Source of the DNA: Verrucomicrobiota bacterium
GTDB taxonomy: Bacteria; Verrucomicrobiota; Verrucomicrobiia; Verrucomicrobiales; DEV007
Reading direction: 5' to 3'
Length of the DNA stretch: 64,000 nucleotides
Assembly: GCA_020630975.1 (NCBI GenBank)
Contig: JAHDID010000001.1
Coordinates: 311,000-374,999, forward strand
Below the pieces are notes generated by a model. It searched no databases and was not told the DNA's origin. It saw only the letters and a program-made list of their open reading frames with translations. The translations under genes were made by a program, and so were the position numbers. Positions 1-7,475 of the stretch are shown piece by piece (positions within the stretch are counted from its first letter, which is position 1; each line of letters begins with the position of its first letter).

Positions 1-386
1 ATCATTTTAGCGCCTCTATCGGCCCCAGATCAGTCGCAGAGTGCGAAGCAGACTTTCTGCCCTCGGAGGTCCATGGGGCGGACATCCGCTTCCATGGAGT
101 GGTGCGCAACTGGGAGGGCGATCGCCCGATCTCGGCGATCCGCTACAGCTGCTACGAGGCCATGGCCCTGCCCCAGCTAGAGAAGATCGGCGCCGAGCTA
201 GGCGAGCAATACCCCGACCACCTAGCTAGCGTACACCACTGCCTAGGCGAGGTGGCTGCAGGCGTGGCATCGATCATCATCCGCGTGCAGACGCAGCACA
301 GTGCCGAAGGATGGGAGATCAGCCAGGAGTACCTGCGCCGGATCAAGACTAGCGTGCCGATCTGGAAGGAGATGGTGTACGTGTAG
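1..386 (+). CDS. moaE: Molybdopterin synthase catalytic subunit MoaE, 5' end cut by window
   Basis: MoaE transfers sulfur from MoaD thiocarboxylate to precursor Z, making molybdopterin in the cytoplasm. The reading frame is open from base 3, so the start codon lies outside the window; an internal GTG at 99 would truncate the fold and is not the start. Visible family features are FHGVVRNWEGDRPISAIRY, then MALPQLEKI, then IKTSVPIWKEM near the C-terminus. Both lysines of the usual K-x6-K active-site segment are kept. The segment that in E. coli reads HRSSAFE is here HSAEGWE, so the Arg after the conserved His is replaced by Ser. The protein stops soon after VPIWKEM, shorter than E. coli MoaE. 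Its moaD partner is not in view; mogA and modABC lie within 10 kb. Confidence 0.88.
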   Translation, partial: HFSASIGPRSVAECEADFLPSEVHGADIRFHGVVRNWEGDRPISAIRYSCYEAMALPQLEKIGAELGEQYPDHLASVHHCLGEVAAGVASIIIRVQTQHSAEGWEISQEYLRRIKTSVPIWKEMVYV

Positions 387-422
387 GCGGAGAGAGCTAG
401 GGTGTAGACGGCGCAGCCTGCC

Positions 423-441
423 GGGCGATTCCAAATCGCCC
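423..441. repeat. 8-bp perfect hairpin downstream of moaE
   Basis: GGGCGATT, loop CCA, AATCGCCC form a perfect 8-bp stem. No T-run follows on either strand, so a simple intrinsic terminator is unlikely. On the complementary strand the centre reads TTTGGAAT, similar to the centre of a second hairpin near 43913-43930 whose arms differ, suggesting a dispersed REP-like family. Confidence 0.5.
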
Positions 442-514
442 CTCCCAGTCCTAGCTTGTCGTTGGACCGAGATAGTTTGCCACAAGGAAGTAAGCAGATA
501 TCGTGCATCCATAG

Positions 515-722
515 ATGGCAAAGATGACCCGAGTGTTTAAAAGTGGGAATTCGCAGGCGGTGCGAATCCCCAAGACTTTGCAAGTCGACTGCGAGGAGAT
601 GCTGATCAAGAAACGTGGAGACTCACTAGTCCTCACGCCCAATCGGCGTAATACCACCTGCTCCAGATGACTTCATGGATTTCAACCGATCGGAGCTTGC
701 GGCTGAGAAAGAGCTGTTTTGA
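515..722 (+). pseudogene. VapB/AbrB-type antitoxin, frameshifted and orphan
   Basis: ATG at 515 opens MAKMTRVFKSGNSQAVRIPK, the N-terminal swapped-hairpin DNA-binding domain of VapB/MazE-type antitoxins. This frame stops at 668-670 after 51 residues. The next frame carries PPAPDDFMDFNRSELAAEKE and stops at 720-722, which looks like the C-terminal toxin-binding tail (DDFM and a final EKELF) of VapB proteins. A single-base indel around 640-656 therefore seems to have split the gene. No PIN-domain toxin follows: the next gene at 782 is a membrane protein. The 51-residue product could still bind DNA. Assignment comes from motif recognition; the frameshift could also be a sequencing error. Confidence 0.72.
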
Positions 723-781
723 TGTAGCTACATCCTAAAGAGCTGCACGCCTAGCTTACCGGAAGCATAAACCACACACGT

Positions 782-1300
782 ATGAGAATACCAACCAAAC
801 AACTCTGGGATCGCAGGCTGCTCACAGACGAGCAACTCAAAGGCAGAGGCCAGCTAAAGCGCGGCTTTTACCTCTACTCGATCATCGTATTTTTCCCGCT
901 GCTCGCTACTGTGATCTTAGCATTCATAAACGTCGCATCTCACGCCCCCAAAGTCATCATAACCACGCTGCTAGCCAGTCTTTACAAAGGGGGGCCGATG
1001 AATCTTCTGCTCCCTCTGTTTCTTCTCTCTCCCTATCTCGTTCTGAGAGGCTCAAACAATGCTCGCACATTGTCTGGAGTAGCGGCTCTACTACTGGCAC
1101 TCGGCTTACTTCCTGGATTCTTGGGTGTTTTTAGTCACCGAATCGAGAGCATTATTGCCGGAGTAGCCTGTATGCTCGCCTTTCCTATTCTCTGCTACCT
1201 GACCAATGTCTTCTTGATCTCGGAGAACGTGAAATCCTTCATCGGCGTCATACGCTCTCGACGCGGACTCTCCGCAGAGAGCTGGAAACTGGATGACTAG
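782..1300 (+). CDS. Hypothetical multi-pass membrane protein
   Basis: A 172-residue protein I do not recognise. About four hydrophobic segments are visible: residues ~29-51, ~72-88, ~97-117 and ~122-146. The N-terminus (about 28 residues) is rich in Lys, Arg and Gln, and the C-terminal tail (IGVIRSRRGLSAESWKLDD) is charged; both are probably cytoplasmic. The gene converges on the sulfatase downstream, with only 12 bp between stop codons. No enzyme motif is seen. It is called real because of its length, coherent hydropathy and ATG start. Confidence 0.6.
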   Translation: MRIPTKQLWDRRLLTDEQLKGRGQLKRGFYLYSIIVFFPLLATVILAFINVASHAPKVIITTLLASLYKGGPMNLLLPLFLLSPYLVLRGSNNARTLSGVAALLLALGLLPGFLGVFSHRIESIIAGVACMLAFPILCYLTNVFLISENVKSFIGVIRSRRGLSAESWKLDD

Positions 1301-1312
1301 CCCGACAGGCCA

Positions 1313-2869
1313 TTACTTCTTACTCTTCTTAACCTGCCACTCAAACTCCACCCCATCCCTCTTCAGGAATAGATCACGGGGATTTTTGAGAGGCTCGGCA
1401 AATGCTGCCGGCAAATGCTCTGCCATTGCCGCCTTGGCATCGGCGTGATCAGTGGACTCTGCGAGATTGGTCAATTCATCTGGGTCGGCCTGCACATCGT
1501 ATAGCTCCTCTTCGCCGTGATCGTAGCGGATGTAGCGGTACTGGCTATTGATCGCTGCCACGCTCTGGCCATTGATCTGTAGCACGGTGCGATCACTAGC
1601 AGTGGCTGGCTGCTGCAGGACGGATACTAAAGAGTGTCCCTCCACCTCAGTATTCTCTGGCAGATCACAGAGCTCAGTCAGCGTGGGGTAGATATCCAGC
1701 AGGCTCACGGTGGTATCGACTTTCTCACCCTCTGCGATACCCGGACCCGCCCAGAGAAAGGGGATATTCGAAGTGCGCTCCCAGAGGGTGTGCTTGGCCC
1801 AGTGGCCTTTCTCACCTAGGTGATAGCCATTGTCACTCCAGAGTACGATGATGGTATTTTCGGCATACGGGCTGGCCTCCAGAGCATCGAGTACCCGGCC
1901 GATCATGGCATCGGCATAGGAGAGTGCTGCCAAGTAGCCTTGTAGTGCCTTTTTGCCAGCTTTTAGCTCGCGCAGTGGTAGATCGATTTTTTCACGCCGC
2001 TTCTGCTGACGCTTACGCATGATCGGTGGCAGATCGTCGAGATCGCCTTTGGCCATGCGTGGCACGGGCAGCGCCTTCAGCGGGTAGAGGTCGAAGTATT
2101 TCTGCGGGACAAAGTTGGGCTTGTGCGGAGCATACAGCCCATAGCCTAGGAAAAATGGCTGCCCTTTAGGGGCTTTGGCCTGGCGCAGGAAATCTGCCGC
2201 CCACTCGGTGCAGATGGTGTCGGCCATTTTCTCCTCGTCGTCATTGGCCAGGGCACCCCACTCCATATGCGAGTTCACTCGCTCGCGGTTGAGATTGGGG
2301 TTCTTCTTTAGCTCCTGCTCATGCAGGTATTTGGCGATCGGGCTGCTCGGCACCTCGGCGGGTAGCGGAGCATTGGGGCCATGCCAGGAGTTGAGCCGCC
2401 AGCCGCTTTCCTTGTGCGCAGGATCCCAGATGAAGTAGTCGTGCCAGCCGCGCATATCGATAAAGCCAGGCATGTGGTGATACAGCTTGCCACCACCGGT
2501 GACATGGTAGCCATGCTCACGAAACCACAGCGCGATGTCTCTCGTGTCCGGCAGATTGGTAGCGGCATGGTGCGGCTCGTCGGTGTAGCAGCCACTGGTA
2601 GAGGGCAGTAGCCCCGTCATGATCGAGGTGCGAGAGGGTGCACAGTAGACAGCATTGCAGTGCGCATTGGCAAAGGTCACACCACGGGCAGCCAGTCGAT
2701 CGAGATTCGGCGTCTGGGCAGGGTGATGATCGCCATGCGCACCGATGTAGTCATTCCAATCATCGACTGCGATGAATAGGACATTCGGCCGGTCGGCAGC
2801 GCTAGCATCAGAAAGAGGGAACCCGCACACCAGAGCGAGCAAGGTCGAGAAAAACAAGGGTCGAGACAT
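1313..2869 (-). CDS. Secreted formylglycine sulfatase, iduronate-2-sulfatase-like
   Basis: An exported sulfatase of 518 residues that should hydrolyse sulfate esters, probably of sulfated polysaccharide. The ATG at 2869 is preferred over 2911 because it gives a clean signal peptide (MSRPLFFSTLLALVCGFP, cleavage near DASAA). Metal ligands are in VLFIAVDDW (Asp36-Asp37). The formylglycine signature C-x-P-S-R is YCAPSRTSIMTG with Cys76 as the residue to be modified. Later blocks GYGLYAPHKPNF, ALSYADAMIGRVLDAL and WSDNGYHLGEKGHW with HTLWERTSNIPF match the iduronate-2-sulfatase-like subfamily (S1_7 in SulfAtlas terms, by recognition). No formylglycine-generating enzyme or carbohydrate cluster is adjacent. 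Substrate is not predictable from the sequence alone. Confidence 0.9.
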   Translation of the reverse strand: MSRPLFFSTLLALVCGFPLSDASAADRPNVLFIAVDDWNDYIGAHGDHHPAQTPNLDRLAARGVTFANAHCNAVYCAPSRTSIMTGLLPSTSGCYTDEPHHAATNLPDTRDIALWFREHGYHVTGGGKLYHHMPGFIDMRGWHDYFIWDPAHKESGWRLNSWHGPNAPLPAEVPSSPIAKYLHEQELKKNPNLNRERVNSHMEWGALANDDEEKMADTICTEWAADFLRQAKAPKGQPFFLGYGLYAPHKPNFVPQKYFDLYPLKALPVPRMAKGDLDDLPPIMRKRQQKRREKIDLPLRELKAGKKALQGYLAALSYADAMIGRVLDALEASPYAENTIIVLWSDNGYHLGEKGHWAKHTLWERTSNIPFLWAGPGIAEGEKVDTTVSLLDIYPTLTELCDLPENTEVEGHSLVSVLQQPATASDRTVLQINGQSVAAINSQYRYIRYDHGEEELYDVQADPDELTNLAESTDHADAKAAMAEHLPAAFAEPLKNPRDLFLKRDGVEFEWQVKKSKK

Positions 2870-2956
2870 GTCTGGAGTAAAATTTAGAGAAGATCTACCC
2901 GGCTGAGACACCTCTACACCCAGAAAATGCTGGCCTATTTGAGGCTGCCCTTCTCG

Positions 2957-3436
2957 CTAGCAAGAAGTCGGCACACCTTGGCAAAGCTTCACTGTGTGGG
3001 GGAGCGCTCCTTCGACAAACTCGAGACACTCGACAGCTCCCGTCGGCTTGCCGGGCAGAGCCAGCACGAGACTCTGGTCGACGTGAGCACCTAGGCAGCG
3101 CGAGATCATCGCATTGGGCGTGATCGCCAGTGAGCGCATGCGCATGGTCTCGCCAAACCCAGGTATCTCGATACGCATGATGCCTCGGATCGCCTCTGGA
3201 GTGACATCGCGCGGAGCGATACCGGTGCCACCTGTGGTCAGCACCAAGCCACAGCCCTGAGCTGAAAAGGCCCGAATCGCTTTCTGAATCGGCTCGATAT
3301 CATCGGGCACGATCGTTTCAGCTTCTACGATCCAGCCACGCTGCTCACAGGCTGCGCGCACTGCAGGGCCACCATCGTCCTCATACTCACCGGCATGCGC
3401 ACGATCCGATACGGTGATAATTCCCACCCGAATCAT
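2957..3436 (-). CDS. mogA: MogA/MoaB-type molybdopterin adenylyltransferase
   Basis: A 159-residue cytoplasmic protein of the MogA/MoaB/CinA fold. MogA adenylates molybdopterin before molybdate insertion. Visible motifs are IITVSDRAHAG with DDGGPAV at the N-terminus, LVLTTGGTGIAPRDVTPEAI at about residues 83-104 (the nucleotide/MPT-binding GGTG and the conserved Asp), and LALPGKPTGAVECLEF near the C-terminus. Length fits MoaB better than the longer E. coli MogA, so the symbol is approximate. It lies 45 bp upstream of the next minus-strand CDS end on one side and 21 bp from the LysM lipoprotein stop on the other. With moaE at the window edge and modABC at 8.4 kb it forms a loose molybdenum neighbourhood. 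Confidence 0.88.
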   Translation of the reverse strand: MIRVGIITVSDRAHAGEYEDDGGPAVRAACEQRGWIVEAETIVPDDIEPIQKAIRAFSAQGCGLVLTTGGTGIAPRDVTPEAIRGIMRIEIPGFGETMRMRSLAITPNAMISRCLGAHVDQSLVLALPGKPTGAVECLEFVEGALPHTVKLCQGVPTSC

Positions 3437-3457
3437 AAGAGTGAACTCTCCCTACTA

Positions 3458-4222
3458 CTAGAAAGAACCTAGGTCTGGAGACGTGTAGGTAGACCCAGTA
3501 GATCCCCCTGATGGGATCGTGATCGAAGTCGAGCCACTAGGCATCGATGGATTCGTAGAAATGGATGGACCATTGTACTGGATATCCCTAGGTGCAAACG
3601 ACGGCGCTCCGCCAGAGCCACCAGAGCTGATCGTAGGCGGTCTGTAGCTAGAGGTACTTGGCGACGGGCTCAAAGTTGGCGGCTTATAGGTCGATACAGG
3701 TGGGCTCGGTGCCGTCACTGTCTGAGTCGGCTTGGGTGGCGCTGGTGGGCCGGAGGCCACCTGGATCGGTGACTTCTGCTTGGTAGGCACCTTGTAGCTC
3801 TTGCCCGCATAGATCTTGTCGCTAGACAGTCCATTAGCCGACTTGATACGCGACACAGTCGTACCATACATGGTCGCCATCTTGCTCAGCGTCTCGCCGC
3901 GCTGCACTTTGTGACTGACTAGGGCCTCGCCATCGCGCAGGACGAATGGCTTAAACTTAGGCGCAGCAGGCGCCTTTTTGGTCGGCTCGGCTGGTGGAGT
4001 CTTTTGGAAATTTGGGTACGTCGCAAAGATATCCTCATTGGACGGTGAAGTAGACGCAGGCTGCGACTGAGGTGCGCTCTCTGGATAAGCAGCCGAACCC
4101 GCAGGCGGAAGCGCCGCCGAAGCCGGATTATTCTGGCTCTTGCAGCCGACGAATGTCAGTGCGAGGCCTAAGACAGGACATAGTGCGAGGGCCCACTCTC
4201 TGGGCGCGGTGTTTATGCTCAT
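3458..4222 (-). CDS. LysM-domain lipoprotein
   Basis: A 254-residue envelope protein predicted to bind peptidoglycan. The ATG at 4222 is chosen because it gives a type II signal sequence with lipobox LTFVGC (Cys at about 26); the upstream ATG at 4270 adds an unneeded hydrophobic leader. The mature part has a Pro/Ala/Ser linker, then one LysM repeat, SHKVQRGETLSKMATMYGTT to AGKSYKVP, at about residues 101-146. The C-terminal 110 residues are low-complexity Pro/Ser/Thr/Gly. No catalytic domain follows the LysM, so a scaffold or anchoring role is more likely than hydrolysis. The gene follows the PH-domain gene on the minus strand. Confidence 0.82.
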   Translation of the reverse strand: MSINTAPREWALALCPVLGLALTFVGCKSQNNPASAALPPAGSAAYPESAPQSQPASTSPSNEDIFATYPNFQKTPPAEPTKKAPAAPKFKPFVLRDGEALVSHKVQRGETLSKMATMYGTTVSRIKSANGLSSDKIYAGKSYKVPTKQKSPIQVASGPPAPPKPTQTVTAPSPPVSTYKPPTLSPSPSTSSYRPPTISSGGSGGAPSFAPRDIQYNGPSISTNPSMPSGSTSITIPSGGSTGSTYTSPDLGSF

Positions 4223-4310
4223 AGCTAACAACAAGTAACCTAACACTAATATGAACGGGTGAAAGCCCATTCTGTCTTAGGTCAGATGTCGCTGATATGA
4301 GAAAAAAAAT

Positions 4311-4751
4311 TCAGGCCAGATCGACACTGCGCTCCTGAATCGCCGCTACCACTCGCTCGATGAATTCTTTCTTTCTCGTAGGCGACAAGATACGCGTCGA
4401 GCCATCCTTCAGATCGACTCGCACCCGATCCAGCGATAGCGCGGGCCCAGGCATCCATGTCTGGCACTCGGCGATCGAGTCGATATTCGTGAAACGGATC
4501 GGATCCGTCATCAAGCCCGAGCGAATCGTCAGGCGCTCGCTATCCAGTGTGTAGTGGCAGGGCCACGATAGGGCGATGATGATGACGCCCATGATCAATC
4601 CCCAAAAGATAACCATCACCCCGATCCCAGGGTGCCCACGAAAGATCGCCCACACTCCTAGAGGGATATGGATAAATGGCACCACTGTCATCAGCACGGC
4701 GATCCACCAGTCGACCTTGGAGCGGTAAGTGTCAGCTTGTTCGGTATCCAT
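4311..4751 (-). CDS. Membrane-anchored bacterial PH-domain protein
   Basis: 146 residues with two hydrophobic segments (about 14-35 and 40-62) followed by a small PH-like domain: CHYTLDSERLTIRSGLMTD, IRFTNIDSIAECQTW, LDRVRVDL and ILSPTRKKEFIERV. This order (two transmembrane helices, then a short PH domain ending in a P-x-x-K-K-x-E-F motif) matches the bacterial PH families related to YdbT and SunI. Function is unknown; such proteins are thought to sit at the inner membrane with the PH fold cytoplasmic. It lies between queD and the LysM lipoprotein on the same strand, with gaps of 46 and 88 bp. Confidence 0.72.
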   Translation of the reverse strand: MDTEQADTYRSKVDWWIAVLMTVVPFIHIPLGVWAIFRGHPGIGVMVIFWGLIMGVIIIALSWPCHYTLDSERLTIRSGLMTDPIRFTNIDSIAECQTWMPGPALSLDRVRVDLKDGSTRILSPTRKKEFIERVVAAIQERSVDLA

Positions 4752-4797
4752 CTTGTTTCGGTTGTCTCGTCTCTAGTTTTCCCACAGGGCCATCAGA

Positions 4798-5256
4798 TCA
4801 CTCCGCATACTCAGCCCACGAGCTACTGGTCTCCCAGACTCGCACACTCACCACACGGACCTCGCCTGGGCGAAAGGGATAGCGCTCCTCTGCGCCACTG
4901 TCCAGACCTGCCATCCGATCTCTCAGCGTAGCAAAGATCTCGCGCGCCAGCACCTCGGTAGTCGGATCCTCGCTCTCAAAGCCGATGACTCGGTCGCCAT
5001 ACCGTGCCTTAAATTCATCGTAAGCAGGGTCCTCGGTGTTCATGCACATCGCATGATCGTAGCTATCCAGATAGTCGGCGATACTCTGCTTCACGAGTTT
5101 GAAATCACACACCATCTCGCGCTCGTCGAGAGTCTCTGCCTCCAGCACACACTCCACCCTGCGGCTGTGGCCATGCGGGTATTGGCACTTGTCGGGGTGC
5201 TTACTCAGCATGTGGCCGCTCTCGATCTCGAAGCTCCTACAGATTCGGTATGGCAT
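4798..5256 (-). CDS. queD: QueD / 6-pyruvoyl-tetrahydropterin synthase family enzyme
   Basis: A 152-residue cytoplasmic enzyme of the PTPS/QueD family. QueD makes 6-carboxytetrahydropterin from dihydroneopterin triphosphate in queuosine synthesis. Zinc ligands are His15 (IESGHML) and the two His of CQYPHGHSRR, which also gives the C-x3-H-x-H motif typical of QueD rather than animal PTPS. Further signatures are VCDFKLVK, SYDHAMCMN and PTTEVLAREIF, with VRVWETSSSWAEY near the end. No other queuosine gene (queE, queC, queF) is adjacent, so a stand-alone pterin role cannot be excluded. It is divergent from the gene at 5375. Confidence 0.87.
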   Translation of the reverse strand: MPYRICRSFEIESGHMLSKHPDKCQYPHGHSRRVECVLEAETLDEREMVCDFKLVKQSIADYLDSYDHAMCMNTEDPAYDEFKARYGDRVIGFESEDPTTEVLAREIFATLRDRMAGLDSGAEERYPFRPGEVRVVSVRVWETSSSWAEYAE

Positions 5257-5374
5257 GCCGCTTCATTCGCATCTGCCCCACGAAACGCAAGCCACTAGAG
5301 ACAAGCGGTTGAAATTTTATAAAAATAATATAAATTATCAGAAATCCCGAAATATAATTTTAAATTTACTAGCT
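5257..5374. promoter_or_regulatory. AT-rich divergent promoter region between queD and the membrane protein
   Basis: About 70 bp (5305-5374) are strongly AT-rich compared with the GC-rich coding surroundings. On the plus strand TTGAAA at 5309-5314 is followed 16 bp later by TAAATT at 5331-5336, and a perfect TATAAT sits at 5353-5358, 17 nt before the ATG at 5375. Either could be a -10 element; the second would leave a leader of about ten bases. I see no preQ1 riboswitch structure. Confidence 0.4.
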
Positions 5375-6079
5375 ATGTTCAACTTGATTCCCGAAAACCA
5401 GATGCTGGCTCTAGGCTGGGCTGGCCTCCTGATGTTGGCCATCGTCTTCGTCCTGGGCGCCATGCATGCGGTGCAGACTAGGTCTTACTTTTGGATCAGC
5501 ATCAGCTCCTCGGTAGCCATGGCAGGCCTCGCACTGCTCGTCTTTGCAGGCATCATCCTCTATGCCGACCTGCCCGATCGCTATGTGGCAGAAGACCGCA
5601 GCGGCAGCACCTTTCTGACAGAGGATGGACTGGCGGCGCTATCCTCGCCCAGCCACGACTGGGATATGGTCGACCTGCCAGTGCCCGATGCCTCGCTGAC
5701 GCTGGGCAATGTCGCTGCCCAGGAGTATCTAGCGGTGATCGCTCAGCCTAAGTCTGATTTCGCCGATGGATTCACCGTGAGAAACTACGCAGCAGCCGTC
5801 GAGCAAAAGCTAGCCGGAGCCCTCGATGACTCGAAAGCCACACCGCTGGCACAGACACAGATCAATGGCCTGAGCGCGATCCGCAGCGAGCTGAGCGGCA
5901 AATTCGACAGTGCTGAGGCAGAGTACCTGAATACTTACATCGAGGGTCGCGACCACTTCTATCAGATCCGCAGCTGGACGACCAGTAGCAAGCGAGGTGT
6001 CGCCTTTCCCAAACTGAAGAAAGCGACTGCTACCTTTTACGAGCTAGCTGGTGAGGCTCCTGCCAAGTCCGCCAAATAA
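5375..6079 (+). CDS. Membrane-anchored protein with PsbP-like extracytoplasmic domain (tentative)
   Basis: 234 residues. The ATG at 5375 is chosen because upstream in-frame sequence is AT-rich noncoding DNA overlapping queD on the other strand. Two transmembrane helices are visible (about residues 9-29 and 36-61), then a periplasmic domain of about 165 residues with alternating strands, for example LGNVAAQEYLAVIAQPKSDF, NYAAAVEQKLAGAL, and HFYQIRSWTTSSKRGVAFPKLKKATATFYEL. The pattern recalls PsbP/DUF1795-like domains, but I do not see a decisive motif. It is 63 bp upstream of the FG-GAP protein gene and may share its transcript. Confidence 0.55.
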   Translation: MFNLIPENQMLALGWAGLLMLAIVFVLGAMHAVQTRSYFWISISSSVAMAGLALLVFAGIILYADLPDRYVAEDRSGSTFLTEDGLAALSSPSHDWDMVDLPVPDASLTLGNVAAQEYLAVIAQPKSDFADGFTVRNYAAAVEQKLAGALDDSKATPLAQTQINGLSAIRSELSGKFDSAEAEYLNTYIEGRDHFYQIRSWTTSSKRGVAFPKLKKATATFYELAGEAPAKSAK

Positions 6080-6142
6080 TCTGCCGCACTGCTTCAGGCT
6101 ATTGGCGAGAAGTGCGATCTCACCTATGCTCCTCGGAGTATC

Positions 6143-7363
6143 ATGAAAGGTCGCCATCTCATCGCACTATCCATCAGCGCCGCCACGCTACTGGCAGGCT
6201 CTCTAGTCAGCCACGCTCAAAATAACAAAAAGAAAAAGCCTGTACCCAAAGCCCTGACTTGGCGAGTCCAGCAGCTACACCAGGACAACAACGAAGGCAT
6301 CGCCGTAGGTGATATCGATGGCGACGGCAAGCTCGACATCACCTCGGGCGAATACTGGTATCAAAACCCCGAGTGGAAACAGCGCAAAGTCCGTACCATC
6401 CTGCCATTCGGCGCGGACTACATGCAGAACAACTCCGAGCATCTCTACGATATGGATGCCGATGGCGATCTGGATATCGTAGCAGGAGCCTTCACCACGC
6501 CCATCGTGAACTGGTACGAAAACCCGGGCAAAGACTACGATGCGGTCGATAGCTGGGCGGTCCATCAGCTCGCCGATACTGGCACCAAAAACAATGAAGC
6601 CACCTTTCTCATCGATATCGATGGCGATGGCACACCCGAGTGGCTGGAGAACCAGTGGAACCAAAAGAACCCGACCCTGATCTGGCGTCTCCAGAAAGGC
6701 GACAATGACCAGATGATCATGAAGAGCCATCTGGTAGCAGAAGGTCTGAATGGACACGGCCTGGGAGTCGGCGATATCGATGGCGATGGCCGGCTCGACT
6801 TCGCCTTTATGAAAGGCTGGCTCCAGCAGCCTGCAGATGGCCCCTACTCCGGCCCGTGGAAATACTACGACGACTTTACCCTCCCCCACGCCAGTTGCCC
6901 GATCCTGATCCTAGATGTCGACGGCGATGGCGACCATGACCTGATCTGGGGCGATGGCCACAACTACGGTCTCTACTGGGAGGAGCAGACCACCACCAAT
7001 GACGACGGCTCGCGCAACTGGAAGCAACACCTGATCGACAAGAAATTCTCCCAAGCCCACACCATGACCTGGGAGGATATAGACAACGACGGCGCTCCAG
7101 AACTGATCACCGGCAAGCGCTACTACGGCCACTCCGGTCGCGACATGGGTGCCGAAGACCCCAATACCATTCACTACTACGATCTGGTGCCAGACACCCT
7201 CACCTGGAAAAAGTCTGAGATCGCCACCGCTCCCGCCGGCACCGGACCAGGCACTGGCCTGCAGATCCGCGTAGCCGATCTCGATGAAAACGGCTGGAAA
7301 GACATCATCGTCCCCGGAAAGAGCGGCACCCACATCATTTGGAACGACGGCTGGAACCGCTAA
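6143..7363 (+). CDS. Secreted FG-GAP/VCBS-repeat beta-propeller protein
   Basis: 406 residues with a signal peptide (LIALSISAATLLAGSLVSHA) followed by a short Lys-rich stretch. The mature protein carries about seven Asp-rich calcium-binding loops: DIDGDGKLD, DADGDLD, DIDGDGTPE, DIDGDGRLD, DVDGDGDHD, DIDNDGAPE and DLDENGWKD. Each is followed by a strand with Trp/Tyr (EYWYQNP, VNWYENPG, GLYWEE). Seven such units fit a seven-bladed propeller. Family members in Planctomycetes and Verrucomicrobia are secreted and often lie near sulfatases or sugar-degradation genes, but activity is not established. A GGAG at 6135-6138 is a possible, closely spaced ribosome-binding site. Confidence 0.85.
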   Translation: MKGRHLIALSISAATLLAGSLVSHAQNNKKKKPVPKALTWRVQQLHQDNNEGIAVGDIDGDGKLDITSGEYWYQNPEWKQRKVRTILPFGADYMQNNSEHLYDMDADGDLDIVAGAFTTPIVNWYENPGKDYDAVDSWAVHQLADTGTKNNEATFLIDIDGDGTPEWLENQWNQKNPTLIWRLQKGDNDQMIMKSHLVAEGLNGHGLGVGDIDGDGRLDFAFMKGWLQQPADGPYSGPWKYYDDFTLPHASCPILILDVDGDGDHDLIWGDGHNYGLYWEEQTTTNDDGSRNWKQHLIDKKFSQAHTMTWEDIDNDGAPELITGKRYYGHSGRDMGAEDPNTIHYYDLVPDTLTWKKSEIATAPAGTGPGTGLQIRVADLDENGWKDIIVPGKSGTHIIWNDGWNR

Positions 7364-7379
7364 TGCCGTAAGGCACTAA

Positions 7380-7475
7380 CTCTTAATCTTACTCCTAATC
7401 ATAATCTTAATCTCCTCGCTGACCTCGGCCATTGGCTCTGCAGGGATTAAGATTAAGAGCAGGATTAAGATTGAG
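7380..7475. terminator. Imperfect inverted repeat between convergent genes
   Basis: The left arm (7380-7414) and right arm (7443-7475) are imperfect reverse complements built from repeats of TTAATCTTA and its complement, with a 28-bp GC-richer centre. The right arm runs into the last codons and stop of the NYN gene and is followed by a T-run on the plus strand (7476-7482). It could end transcription of both converging genes. The internal repetition of TTAATC units looks like slippage expansion. Confidence 0.55.

Noticed and set aside
5257..5374. preQ1 riboswitch before queD
   Set aside because: No H-type pseudoknot pattern or conserved A-rich tail was found upstream of queD on the minus strand.
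6275..6889. Long minus-strand open frame opposite the FG-GAP gene
   Set aside because: It is the mirror of the repeated Asp-Gly codons; the plus-strand product has a signal peptide and coherent propeller repeats.
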